From the NCBI RefSeq assembly GCF_032118995.1, contig NC_092656.1, positions 9,615,761 to 9,679,760 on the forward strand: a stretch of 64,000 nt of DNA. Direction: 5' to 3'. Origin of the DNA: Asterias amurensis (Eukaryota > Echinodermata > Asteroidea > Forcipulatida > Asteriidae). Shown in pieces: positions 1 to 9,888 of the stretch. The position numbers and the translations under genes are program-made. Under the pieces are notes generated by a model. It did not search any database. It saw only the letters and a program-made list of their open reading frames with translations, and was not told the DNA's origin. Every line of letters starts with the position of its first letter. Position 1 is the stretch's first letter.

Positions 1-319
1 GATTTCGCTTGTGGTTGTGTTTGGCATAATATAAGCCTTTTACCTTCTTTGGGGTGTTACACTTTGTAAACCCACAGAGACTAGCCAAGAGACTTGTTTG
101 TTTTGGGGTGTTTTTTTTTTTTTTTTTTTTATTTTGTGTCAGTTTGATGCATCGGGTCATATCTTACCAAGAAATGGGGTCAGGCCCCACGAGACCCGTA
201 ATAATGTTAAGAGGGATTGCTATCTGTTTGCCCGTCAATGGGTTGAACTGCGGATCTATTTTTATAACTTGTACATTGTATAATTTTAACATGTCTATCT
301 TGTTCTTTTTAATCTTCAG
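1..319. other. Upstream flank / presumed intron of the GPCR gene
   Basis: No coding exon is supported here. There is a poly-T run at about 110-131. A pyrimidine-rich tract ending in CAG at 317-319 is a good splice acceptor for the GPCR exon that follows, so this is probably an intron that separates an upstream non-coding exon outside the window. The open frames on the plus strand lack any recognisable domain. Confidence 0.5.
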
Positions 320-370
320 CAAGGACTACCAACTTGAGGACTACCACTTGGATCTAATGTCTGCCGATCT

Positions 371-1660
371 ATGATACCTCACGGAGCCATCCACCAACTC
401 AACATGACTGAAGTTGGGTACGCGCTTGAGAGCTCTAACCTGACAACAGATGGCGCTATACTCAGAACAACACCAGCAATTGTGCCCACGTCGAAAAACG
501 TTCACCACGCTGGGACGCGTATCATAGTCCTTTTCGTGCTTTTCTTCATGGGTGTCATCGGAAACTGTCTTGCTCTCCTTTGGATTTGGAACAATCGCAA
601 AAGGAGATCACGGGTCAACAGGATCGTGCTGGGATTGGCCACAGCAGACTTCTGTGTCTGTATTTTCAACATTTTGGTATCCGTTATATACGAACTGCAG
701 GAATACCGCTGGTATGCGGGTAACGTTGGGTGCAAGACCATCATGGCTATGCAGACTGCATCACTGATCGCCTCCAGCTTCATGCTGGTGATCATGGCCA
801 TAGACAGGCACCAGGCTATTCGTGCACCCCTCAAGGAGGGGTTCTCAGTCAAGAAGATGATGATTCTCGGCTGGGGGCTGGCCGCCCTATTCTCCGTACC
901 CCAGTTCTTCGTGTGGGAACTCCAACACCGGGGGTTCGATACATGCCGAACCAACCTGAATCAGACGCCGGACAAACGGCTGATTTACATCACCTTTGGT
1001 GCCCTGATAACGTTTTTCTTCCCGTTCGGCATCATCACCGTAGCCTACATCCGACTCTCCAAGAAGATATGGGACAAGGCTCGTGAGACTTCGGGCAAAC
1101 CGCGAAGCGTGAATAAGAAGAAGAAGATGCACCTTCAGAGCACCGGCTCGTCCTCGCTCAACAGAGCCAAGATAAAGACACTCAAAATGAGCGCCGTTAT
1201 AATCATCATGTTTGTCCTTTGCGGGCTACCGTACTTCGCCGTGGAAATGATACGCAGCTATAATCTTGACAAGGGCACGATAAACCCCGAGATTTACGGA
1301 ATCTTCGGGATCTTCGCCGTGTCCAACTCGGCCGTTAATCCGTACGTGTTCCTGTGGTTCAACAAGCGCACCAAATGTTTGAAGCTGATGAGGCTAGGGC
1401 CGCCGGATGACAAGAACCCGAAGAAGCGACGCGTGGGATCGCGAGGTGCGTCCACGTCCAGTTACTCACCGGACGACACCACCAAGACCATGATCGATAC
1501 TAAAGTATGGGCCGCCAAATCGGACAATAACCACGCAGAGGTCCGTAACAACCACGTTAACCATACTACTGACATTCGAATGGATCCAATTCGTGAAGAC
1601 TGCAGTACGGAGTGCACGACGGCTAACGTTACACGCTTTGATCTGAACAGTAACGTGTAA
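371..1660 (+). CDS. Class A (rhodopsin-type) GPCR, probable neuropeptide receptor of the GnRH/corazonin/vasopressin-like group
   Basis: A 429-aa seven-transmembrane receptor in one uninterrupted coding exon, expected at the plasma membrane and coupled to G proteins. Visible marks: N-glycosylation sequons near residues 11 and 23; TM1 about 50-72 with N65; TM2 with D93 in LATAD; C121 and C192, placed to form the TM3-ECL2 disulfide; DRH at 145-147 in place of DRY; W168 in TM4; P218 in TM5; a basic Lys/Arg-rich third loop (about 230-270); CGLP at 284-287 in TM6; and NPYVF at 323-327, so the usual NPxxY tyrosine is Phe. The DRHxAI motif and TM3 recall GnRH, corazonin and vasopressin receptors, but the subtype is inference. 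The exon opens at about 320, and a stop in the same frame lies between 320 and 371, so ATG 371 is the first usable start; ATG 404 is an alternative. The tail of about 95 aa is hydrophilic. The 3' UTR carries transposon sequence. Confidence 0.9.
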   Translation: MIPHGAIHQLNMTEVGYALESSNLTTDGAILRTTPAIVPTSKNVHHAGTRIIVLFVLFFMGVIGNCLALLWIWNNRKRRSRVNRIVLGLATADFCVCIFNILVSVIYELQEYRWYAGNVGCKTIMAMQTASLIASSFMLVIMAIDRHQAIRAPLKEGFSVKKMMILGWGLAALFSVPQFFVWELQHRGFDTCRTNLNQTPDKRLIYITFGALITFFFPFGIITVAYIRLSKKIWDKARETSGKPRSVNKKKKMHLQSTGSSSLNRAKIKTLKMSAVIIIMFVLCGLPYFAVEMIRSYNLDKGTINPEIYGIFGIFAVSNSAVNPYVFLWFNKRTKCLKLMRLGPPDDKNPKKRRVGSRGASTSSYSPDDTTKTMIDTKVWAAKSDNNHAEVRNNHVNHTTDIRMDPIREDCSTECTTANVTRFDLNSNV

Positions 1661-1670
1661 CTGCATCATG

Positions 1671-1840
1671 CCGTCGGTTTCACCAAACTCTTCCTAACTT
1701 AGGATTAATCTTAGGATCTATGACGAGTTCAGTTCCGTATTCGAAAGCGTAGGAAGCATTAACCCATTCTTTAAGTTAGGACGGGTTACTCGTCCTAACT
1801 TGTGAAAGGATTAATCCTATAGCGTTTCATTAAATCGGCT
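1671..1840. mobile_element. TCGATTTCACAAA-type MITE copy in the GPCR 3' UTR
   Basis: This stretch starts 11 bp after the GPCR stop with CCGTCGGTTTCACCAAACTC and ends with a degraded complement of the same motif. Inside are the family's hallmark inverted GGACGAGT / ACTCGTCC steps. The family has better copies at 3273-3440 and 3461-3626. If transcribed it forms the start of the receptor's 3' UTR. Confidence 0.65.
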
Positions 1841-1905
1841 GAAGGGTGGATCTAAGAAATAATATTACAAACCTAAAGTCACCTGGAAGTGGTATTTTTT
1901 TTTTA

Positions 1906-1911
1906 AATAAA
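1906..1911 (+). promoter_or_regulatory. Candidate polyadenylation signal of the GPCR gene
   Basis: A canonical AATAAA about 245 bp after the stop codon, preceded by a T-run. A second AATAAA lies near 1953. It is the nearest plausible 3' end for the GPCR transcript. Confidence 0.5.
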
Positions 1912-2040
1912 GCTTTTGTCACTAGTATATGTGTTTTGATGAGTGGAATGTGAATAAACAGTTAACTAAGGTTTTAAAAAATCAGTCCTTATGTTATTTA
2001 CAATTTTAAGAATAGACCCCGACCCGAGAGGGCGCTGTTC

Positions 2041-2213
2041 GTGACGTCAATCGAGGCAGACTTTTTTTTCCGGCAATGCCGACCAGGTGTATTGCTGCTA
2101 AATGCAGAAAAACACTTTCTGAAATGTACCAACTCACGACTTGGACGTACATGTACTTTGCACGTGTGTTTACTATACGCATTGCAGGCAAAGTCTGCCT
2201 CGATTGACGTCAC
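2041..2213. mobile_element. Short TIR element (MITE) with CRE palindromes at both ends
   Basis: Perfect 24-bp terminal inverted repeats at 2041-2064 and 2190-2213, each containing the full CRE palindrome TGACGTCA. The 125-bp interior has no coding capacity. It lies about 380 bp past the GPCR stop. No sister copy was noticed in the window. Confidence 0.75.
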
Positions 2214-2808
2214 AAAAGGGGTAGGCGGAGTCAGCCCCCCAAACAACTTTATATATTTACTAATTACAATTACTAAAAAAATTGTTTTATTGTTCGTAAG
2301 CATATACTATTATATTTGAAAGGAAAAAAAATTATATTTCCAGGTGACTTTAAGGCTAGTCCTAAGTTAGGACGAGTATAATACCGCTAGAAAAAAAAAA
2401 CCAATGTACATAAGAATTGATAAAATAACAACAGGGTATTATAACTAAGGTCACTTAGTGTGTGCTTTCCATTGATGGCACGCAATGGCCTTTCCTAAAT
2501 CTTTCCGTCGGAAAAAAAAAATCGAGACAGAGAAAAAAACACTGGCCAACTTTACACGAGAGGAACAATTAATGTTTTTTTTTTTTTTTTTTTTTTTTAA
2601 CTTACTTGAAAGGATTTTAATTACAAGTAAAAGTTGCTGCTGTCACGTTTTGATTTGCACTGCTGCATGCACGGACAGATCTCCCTGCAGATTTTCAGCG
2701 ATATCACAAAAAACGCAACATCCATTTGCACTGACATTGTTGCACATAGTTAGGTTAAAAAAATGTTGAACGGCTCACAGACAAAACAAATACATTTATA
2801 CGTTGTCT
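2214..2808. other. Non-coding AT-rich stretch
   Basis: Contains A-runs (2322, 2390, 2511) and a poly-T tract of about 25 at 2573-2598. The piece around 2345-2375 resembles the CCTAAGTTAGGACGAGT core of the TCGATTTCACAAA family. No gene is supported. Confidence 0.5.
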
Positions 2809-3272
2809 TTAAAGGCACCTGACAACATGGGTACGTACTCAAAATTATTATTAGCAACAAACAACTTATTTCGCTCGTAACGAGCAATTGAGAGAGGTTG
2901 TTAGTGTAAAACATTGTGAGAAACGGTTCCCTCTGAATTAAATGTTTGCTTTTTGAGAAAGAGGCAACTTTTTACTCAATTTTAGGCAGGACGCTATTGG
3001 TAGTTACTCAAAATTAATAGCATAAAACTTACTTGGTAACAAACAATGGAGAGCTGTTGATAGTATAAAACATTGTGAGAAACGGCTTCCTCTGTGAAGT
3101 AACGTAGTTTTCGAGAAAGAAGTAGTTTTCCACGAACTTGATTTCGAGACCTCAGAATTAAATTTTGAGATCCCGAAATCAAGCATCTGAAAGCAAACAC
3201 CTTCACCAAAAGAGTTCAAATTCATTAGGTTTATTTTATGCGTATGTTGAGATAAACCAAGTGAGAAGACTG

Positions 3273-3440
3273 CCGTCGATTTCACAAAACTCTTCCCAAA
3301 CTAAAGACTAATCTTAGGACTTAGGACGAGTCACAACCCTACACTGTAGCATGCAGAACTTAAGATTCATCCTAAGTTAGGACGAGTTCCTCGTCCTAAC
3401 TCGAGATAAGACAAGTCCTAACTCTTTGTGAAATCGACCC
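3273..3440. mobile_element. TCGATTTCACAAA MITE, full copy nested in the older element
   Basis: About 168 bp. Left end CCGTCGATTTCACAAAACTC and right end CTTTGTGAAATCGACCC are inverted repeats. CTG occurs on both sides and may be a short target duplication. The interior holds inverted TCCTAA/TTAGGA steps and no ORF. Confidence 0.75.
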
Positions 3441-3460
3441 CTGGTCTTTGACAATATTAC

Positions 3461-3626
3461 CAAAAGTGTCACAGAACTCTTCCTAACTTAGGATTAAACT
3501 TATGACTTAAGAAGAGTCCAACCCTGCACTGTAGCCTGCAGACATTAAGACTAATTCTAAGTAAGGACGAGTTACTCGTCCTAACTCGAGATAAGACGAG
3601 TCCTAACTCTTTGTGAAATCGACGGC
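3461..3626. mobile_element. Second TCGATTTCACAAA MITE copy
   Basis: Nearly the same internal sequence as the copy at 3273-3440, with an intact right end (TTTGTGAAATCGACGG) and an eroded left end. It lies 20 bp past the first copy, inside the same broken host element. Confidence 0.7.
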
Positions 3627-4146
3627 TGTGTCTTTACAGGAACTCATGTAGGCAGCCTTTTTATGCATACAAGGGCGCTGTACCATTTCAATTCACATTT
3701 TCCGAATTAATCTGAACCAAGTCAAGTCGTATGCTGATTCGCCTTAAATCTAGAAGAGTGAATAAGTCAAATAATGCAAGACTCGAACCTGTCAAGCCTA
3801 TAGTCAGATTAGCGGTTTTTGTGATATATTTTTTTTTTAGTGTATCTCCAACACAATAAAAGTAGGCTTGAATCTAAGGGTGAATGTGATGCGCTTGTTA
3901 TTGGTGGTGAGCTGTAGCATCGAGTTACTGGACGGTGTAATCGATGCTTTGTCTGGTACGGGAGGAGGCTGTGACGAGGGTCGAGTTAATGGTTATTGTT
4001 GGGTTTTTTTTCATGAGAGCGGCAACAACTGGTTGCTTAGTCTGTATTCAAGTGTGGCGTAAATACCTTGGTTTATCAATTATCTTACAATGCAAACAAT
4101 TGCGGACATTTGGAACGCTAGGTGACAGCAGACTGATCAGCGAAAT
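3627..4146. other. Non-coding spacer
   Basis: The open frames on the plus strand around 3868-4130 show no recognisable domain, and their translations are not convincingly protein-like. I see no clear repeat structure. Confidence 0.4.
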
Positions 4147-4169
4147 GTGCGTTCGTTTAGCTTCCCTCG

Positions 4170-4310
4170 GTCGACCCCGGTGTGTGGTGGTTTTTTTTTT
4201 TCCAGGACGAAAGTGTGCAGATAATTACCCACATTTTTCCAGGACGAACGTGGGTAATTATATGCACACTTTTGTCCTGGAAAAAAAACCGCCACACACC
4301 GGGGGTCGAC
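4170..4310. mobile_element. Foldback (hairpin) MITE
   Basis: The arms run from GTCGACC at 4170 and back to GGTCGAC at 4310, pairing over about 60 bp each around a short centre near 4240. Arm contents include GTGTGTGG, a T/A-run, CCAGGACGAAAGTGTGCA and TAATTACCCAC with their complements. Confidence 0.75.
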
Positions 4311-4313
4311 CCG

Positions 4314-4850
4314 GTGTGGCGGTTTCAACTTTCCGCCGTGTTCAGTTTTCCGAATGACCAAATACGGTAACATTACGTCATGCGATGCCTGCGCACAGCA
4401 AGCGAAACTAGTCAATTTTTAGTGCCGTATTGAGTCATCCGTGTTACTGTCCGGTAGCTGTCATGGCGGCGTCCACGAGTACAACGAGCGGCGAACGCGT
4501 GGATCGTATGAGAGAATTTGGTGTGAAGACCAAGCAAATTATCCTGTATTTAACCAGTTGTACATATACCGAAGGAGCGTCAGAGAATCAGAAGATTTTT
4601 TTGTATTATTCTGGTTTAGTTTATTAAATTTATGTATTACCGTTTTTCATTTTATTTATTTAGTTAGTTAGTTATTTTTATTTTACTGAACTACAGTACT
4701 CGCCAGGTACTCGCGGCGGTATTTTTGTCTGACTACGTCACCCGGAAAACTGAACACGCCGGAAAGCTAAAACCGTTCGAACAACGTGCTGAAATGTCCG
4801 GCTACGTCACCCGGAAAAATAAACACGGCGGAAGACTGAAACCGCCACAC
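4314..4850 (+). mobile_element. CCGCCACAC-TIR DNA transposon copy (longer form, with small ORF)
   Basis: Terminal inverted repeats of about 38 bp: GTGTGGCGGTTTCAAC... at 4314-4351 and its near complement at 4813-4850. The right end carries a second partial TIR (about 4739-4776), as if the terminus were duplicated. The interior holds a 54-codon ORF. The sister copy at 62768-62930 shares both ends but lacks the interior. No clear target-site duplication was found. Confidence 0.75.
4463..4627 (+). CDS. Small ORF inside the CCGCCACAC-TIR element, function unknown
   Basis: A 54-codon frame (MAASTSTTSGERVDRMREFG... and onward, with stop 4625-4627) that opens with an ATG in good context (GTCATGG). 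It lies wholly inside the transposon, and exactly this region is missing from the shorter sister copy. It may be the first exon of a lost transposase, a captured host fragment or chance. It is short and I recognise no domain. Confidence 0.3.
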   Translation: MAASTSTTSGERVDRMREFGVKTKQIILYLTSCTYTEGASENQKIFLYYSGLVY

Positions 4851-5121
4851 CGGGGAAGCTAAACGAACGCACCCTATGTTTTTTCTAAATAATGTGCACA
4901 TGCTCAGTACAACGTAAACACGTTCACCTGGTATGTCTTCTGCCACCTAGCGTTTCAGAATCTCCCAGTGTAGTGTCAAACATCTCGGTCATAAGATTGT
5001 TTATTAATTTAGGTTGGTTTTTAAATAATTGTTAGTGTTGATTAATTATGTCGAGACGCACTCCGTTGTGTTTTCAAAAGGGTATGGCCTATTATTAGAT
5101 TTTTCTATTTCAGTACAGTGT

Positions 5122-5514
5122 TTAAAGGCAGTGGACAGTGGACACTATTGGTAATTGTCAAAGACTAGCCTTCACAGTTTGTGTATCTCAACATATGCAT
5201 AAATTAACAAACCTGTGAAAATTTGAGCTCAATCGGTCGTCGAAGTTGCAAGATAACAATGAAAGAAAAAACACCCTTGTCAAAGGAAGTTGTGTGCGAT
5301 TAGATAGTTGATTTCGAGACCTCAAGTTCTAAACTTGAGGTCTCGAAATCAAATTTGTGGAAAATTACTTCTCTCTCGAAAAGTATGGCACTTCAGTGGG
5401 AGCCATTTCTTACAATGTTTTATACCATCAACCTCTCCCCATTACTCGTTACCAAGAAAGGTTTCACGCTAATAATTATTTTTAGTAATTACCAAGAGTG
5501 TCCACTACCTTTAA
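5122..5514 (-). mobile_element. AGGCAGTGGACAC family MITE, full length
   Basis: Flanked by TTAA on both sides, with TIRs AGGCAGTGGACA... and ...TGTCCACTACCT. The central perfect hairpin at about 5309-5350 (GATTTCGAGACCTCAAG and complement) is a family hallmark. Orientation is the reverse of most other copies. Confidence 0.85.
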
Positions 5515-8177
5515 AGTATATAACAATTGTTTATTTGTACTTCTTATTCAGGGATTCTTAGATTATATTGATCATTTTGTGTATTTATTCACTTAGTTAA
5601 ACAAAACTATTTTTGTTGACAGTCGTTTTATTTAATATAATTTTGTTTTATATATTTTATTAATGTAATAGCTGTATTACTATTATTAATATTTTGGGGT
5701 GTTCTATTAACTTTTGTTATCGTTTTTCACATTTTTTATGCGTATCATTTCATTCCTAAACTTGTGAGTGTACTCAAACAAAATAGTTAAAGGGGTGGGG
5801 GTGTGAGGCGAGAGGAACTGCCTTTATTAATTAGTATTTTTAATATTAGATAAGTATGTTCCGTTGCTTTCATTGCTCAATTTTACTTGTACATTTCTAA
5901 AATCCAGTTTTTAAAATATTGTGTAAATATTAACAACCTATATCGAAAGTAATAGCATTTGTGTATAAAAACAATTAAAATAAAGTAGGCCCTAGTTAAA
6001 ACTGTTAATTATGTACATGATGTTTCAAAGAAGTGTTTACAACTATTCAAAATTATTAACAATTTATTTCATGCAGTTGAACAATTTCTTATTGTAAACT
6101 TTTTTGAAGTTGTAACGAATTCGTTGAACTTTATTTTACGCTATTGTGTGCACAGCAAAGTCTATTTTGAATAAAATCAGCGTGGAAATCACAGAGACAT
6201 CGTTGCGGTATTTGATTTTTTATTTAATGTGTATTCATTGTGACAAAATGTGCCAGATAACGAGACCGTAAAAAAGACCGTCCAGCAATTACACACAAAA
6301 TATCTTGCGCGGCAAGACAAGTTCTAAGAACACTTAACACAACAGTTATCACAAGGTCCAAAAACTAAATAAGTTAAACGATAAAGCAACCCAACAACGA
6401 AATCAACAACAAACAACAACCAACAGCAACAACAAAAGAACAAGACACGATATGCAACATGGCGTTACCGCAAACATCTCTTAGTTATACTTCCACTATG
6501 CAGAGTGTTAAATTGTTCTACAAGAAAAGAAAACAGAAGAGGAAATAAAACATGGCACCACCCCCTCCGAGGAACAGCAGGACAACTAGGTTTTACTCGA
6601 AATTTTATAGTCTCCCAGCTTTCCGAGTCTTTTCCGTGTAGAAAAAAACAAAGGACAAGTTCTTGTTAAAAACTAAGTTTTTGAAGTCTATGTACACTTC
6701 CAATACTTAATTCTTCCTTGATCAGTACAGACCAGTGACGTACTACGTAACTGCGTGCGCCATGTGATTGCATGGTGCAGGAAAAACAGCGGGCAGCTAA
6801 CGTATCTGGAAGAACTGCATCTGCCGTCTGAGCGGCACCATAAGGTGCATGTTTGGGGCCACATTTAGGTCCGGGCTACATTTAGGGCATGTTTGGGGCT
6901 ACATTTAGGTCCGGGCTACATGTAGGGCTCGGGCTACATTATGGTGCCGCACAGCCGTCTGAAACAGTCCGGGGGGGGGGGGGGGGGGGGTGCTGTCGAC
7001 AAGTGGCCGAGACAGCGTTCCAGGGCCTAATACCATCTGGGAAAAGAGGTTATTTGGTACATTTGCGTTCTGACGAACGGAACCATGTATTTATGAGACT
7101 CCCGACGACAGCAGAAAGAACAACACGACACATTCTTGTTTGGAACTCTCTCTTGAACTTTTGTTTGTATGCCGCACGGCAATTAAAGTTCCCATAAAAC
7201 AATGCTCAAAGAAAGTTTTTAAAAATGTCACACGAAAAACATAGAGACATTACGCCATATCAACAGTGGCGTGACTAAGGTGAAGTATTGGGGGGGGGGG
7301 GTACTTCGGAAAAACGGCGGATCCAGACCAAGTATTGCAAGCGCAGAGTGCGAAACCTCTACGGCGTCCGGGCCCGCTTAAGAGCCCGGAAAATGTTGCA
7401 TTTTTGATGCTCTGTGGTGCAATCTAACACCATTTAGTGATACATAATTGCTGCAGGAAACGAAAAACCTTCAAAATTTGAGCTTTAAGATGTGGGCTTT
7501 TTAGAGTGTGGGCAATACTTAATTTCCATTACAAGACATAGCTCAGCTATATCAGTTTCTTTAAAAATGCATGCATTAAACACGGACGAAAAGGTTGGGT
7601 TTACTGCCATATCACCAAAAGAATGAAGGGTTGGTCGGTTTGGAACTCCCAAACTATAAGAACTACACAAATCCTGAGTCAGTTTCCCAATCGTGGTTTA
7701 TTCTGACATCTTAAAATCGTTTCCTATTGTGGCGCTTTACACTTTACATTTTGAAGAGGCCCTATGTATGTGAAAATTTCACAAAGGGTAACCAAACATA
7801 GACGTGTTGTTCTTTGTTTGTTTTGGTTCACTCAATCAATTTAAAAAATAACGTAAGAATAATATTACGAAAAAAAGGAGCTAGGCGGCAATAAGTCAGC
7901 AAGAAGATAAAATGACAACATAGTTATCTAACATGCTTTAGCAAAAGTTACAGACATTTGAAATCCAACTGAAATGCGCTGGTCTATTGTGAAATGAAAA
8001 CAAACCTAAATAACAAACAGCAACAACAATACAAAAATAAAATAAATGAGCTTGTTTTTATCAATTATTCTAGTAGACATCGGGGCCCAATTACATAGAG
8101 CGGCTTAAGCACAAAAAGTTGCTAAGCACAAAGCAATATATGCTTACCAGAGTAAGGTTACCAGCCTAACTGCTGTG
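5515..8177. other. Long non-coding intergenic stretch
   Basis: AT-rich and without a supportable gene. Notable items: two tandem 40-bp units (6847-6886 and 6887-6926, GCATGTTTGGGGC... type), a G-run of about 20 at 6971-6990, a second G-run at 7289-7300, and a short match at 6462-6500 to the TGGTGTTACCGCAAAC motif found in repeats at 15.3, 39.1 and 56.9 kb. The open frame crossing the G-run is low complexity. Confidence 0.5.
8086..8175. mobile_element. CAATTTCATAGAGC-type element, fragment
   Basis: GGGGCCCAATTACATAGAGC followed by GGCTTAAGCACAAAAAGTTGC matches the left end of the family seen better at 32580-32775 and 39871-40107. It leads straight into a fragment of the AGGCAGTGGACAC family. 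Confidence 0.55.
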
Positions 8178-8350
8178 TCACATGCACACAACTTTGTGCA
8201 ACAATGGTGTTTTTTCTTTCAGTATTCTCTTGCAATGACCAATTGAGTTTACATCTTACAGATTTGTTATTGTGTCCATATGTTGGGATACACCAAGTGA
8301 GAATACAATACATGTCTTTGACATTATTACCACAAAGATGTCCAGTGCCT
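8178..8350. mobile_element. AGGCAGTGGACAC family, 3' half fragment
   Basis: It follows the second half of the family consensus (GTGTTTTTTCTTTCA, TGACCAATTGAG, ATATGTTGGGATACACCAAG, ATGTCCAGTGCC). The first half and central hairpin are absent. Confidence 0.6.
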
Positions 8351-8879
8351 CTCCAACTGGTGAAAATTCCTATAGGTAGCCACTGTACATGTACTCGGTT
8401 TTCAAATAGGGAACCGTACAGGGCCATCCAAATTGTCAGCCGAAAATACAGGGAAGAAATTGAGCACATTATCGTTGATCACAACAGAAACTTCAAGATC
8501 GCTAGATTTCTACGATGATTTCTGATTAGAAAAGTATCAACAGCTTGAAGAATTTACAATAATCGAGTGTTATTTACAGACGGCAACCTGTACAACTTAT
8601 AAAAACCTGGTCAAAATAGTTTGATATTAAATAACCAGTGTATAATAAGCACACACGCCTAGATGTACACGCCTAGTTCGATACATGTATATTTTTGGTA
8701 TAAAAAAAATGAGTTGGAATTTATATTCACATCTTTTGTACCACTACTTCTGACAATAACATTTAGTCTTTCTCTGTTTTTTTTTAAAAGGTACCACAGT
8801 GCCATGCTCTACTCCCTGTTCCTTGAGGTCATTCATGGCAATACTGAAACCATGATCTGAACTCCTTAGGAGTATGCAG

Positions 8880-9120
8880 CACCGGCAGCCGCATTGGCAC
8901 ACATTGATGATCATTCACATCAACAATCCCTACTCACAGGTACTCATTTACTCATGAGTGATGAGAAGCAATTGTAGTGTCAGCAGTGTCATGACTGGAC
9001 CGGGACTCGAACCCACACTCTGATTCAGAAGTAGTGTCACAACTGGACCGGGATTCAAACCCCCCCCCCACTCTGATTTCTCAGCCATCAGAACTCAAGT
9101 TTCATGCCCTAGACCACTTC
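8880..9120 (-). repeat. tRNA-derived SINE remnant
   Basis: On the minus strand the GGTTCGAGTCCC-like box B context appears twice (about 9000-9015 and 9045-9065), both beside GTGTCATGAC/TGTCACAAC. The wording matches the SINE heads at 17.4, 31.6 and 34.4 kb. It is truncated and partly duplicated. Confidence 0.5.
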
Positions 9121-9559
9121 TACACAACACGTTACTTTTTCCTATCTGTAGACCCTGCACAGAAATTGTGCACCTATAGCATTATACAGACGTGATTCTC
9201 CACAGTTCTTGAAAATGAAATTAAGTCACAGTTCCACAAGACTTCTTTCCCATATTTACCGTTTTTAATTCAGGTTAGCATGAAAATAATAATTACAAAA
9301 CATAAATATTAGTAATATTACAAATCAACACATTTCAATCAGCTCTCAAGCGTGCACAATCCAAGCAGACTCATTTCATGGCGTTTATAAAATATTGTTG
9401 ACACTTTCCAGAACAAAAAAAGTAAAATTTGGGTGTAGATAAAAAATTATAAACTACAATGTCTTTTGTTTTTTACTCTTAGAACATTCTGGGGCTGTTG
9501 GCACTTTTTGAAAACAACCTCCTATCCGAGTATGTGAGATGCTTGATATCTACAGAGCA

Positions 9560-9870
9560 TGGGTGACTAGTATTGCTAGTATCAAAGTTGACTAATGATT
9601 GCTTAGTTGAGTCGCAACTAATAGTTTTTTTTATCAACTCGGTTAATTGGCAAAGTCATGACTACTACAAAAATAGTCCTGCATACCTGCTCACGACAAT
9701 ATTATTTGCTTACGAAACACAATCCGACATCAGTGTGACACAATCCTGCAGAGTGAATTTTTTCACTTTTTTTAGCCTGCGGCAAACAATATGCCGCAAA
9801 GTATCTTGGGAATTGAAAAATTTGTTGTGACCTATTTGAGGCACAACTAGTAAATTTCACTAGTCACCCA
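9560..9870. mobile_element. TGGGTGACTAGT-TIR element next to the aph1 stop codon
   Basis: Perfect 12-bp inverted repeats at 9560-9571 and 9859-9870 bound 311 bp with no coding capacity. The right end is 18 bp from the aph1 stop codon, so if the transcript extends this far, its 3' UTR begins with this element. Confidence 0.6.
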
Positions 9871-9888
9871 GGCCTACCTAACTGGTAT

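Larger units (their letters stand above)
2809..3650. mobile_element. AGGCAGTGGACAC family copy, interrupted by two TCGATTTCACAAA elements
   Basis: It starts at a TTAA (2809-2812) and follows the family consensus, with an internal partial duplication around 2870-3000. It includes the central hairpin (about 3140-3182) and runs to GAGAAGACTG at 3272. The expected continuation (GGTCTTTGACAATATTACC) reappears at about 3442, after a complete insertion of another element. A second insertion follows at about 3461. The outer element is therefore the older one. Confidence 0.75.
4147..4872. mobile_element. Composite inverted-repeat element enclosing two smaller ones
   Basis: Perfect 20-bp outer inverted repeats at 4147-4166 (GTGCGTTCGTTTAGCTTCCC) and 4853-4872. 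Within them lie, side by side, a foldback hairpin (4170-4310) and a CCGCCACAC-TIR element (4314-4850). Both inner elements begin with a related CCGGTGTG(TG)G motif, so the composite may have grown by repeated insertion or rearrangement of one family. Sequence resembling the outer repeat also occurs near 24717-24732. Confidence 0.65.
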
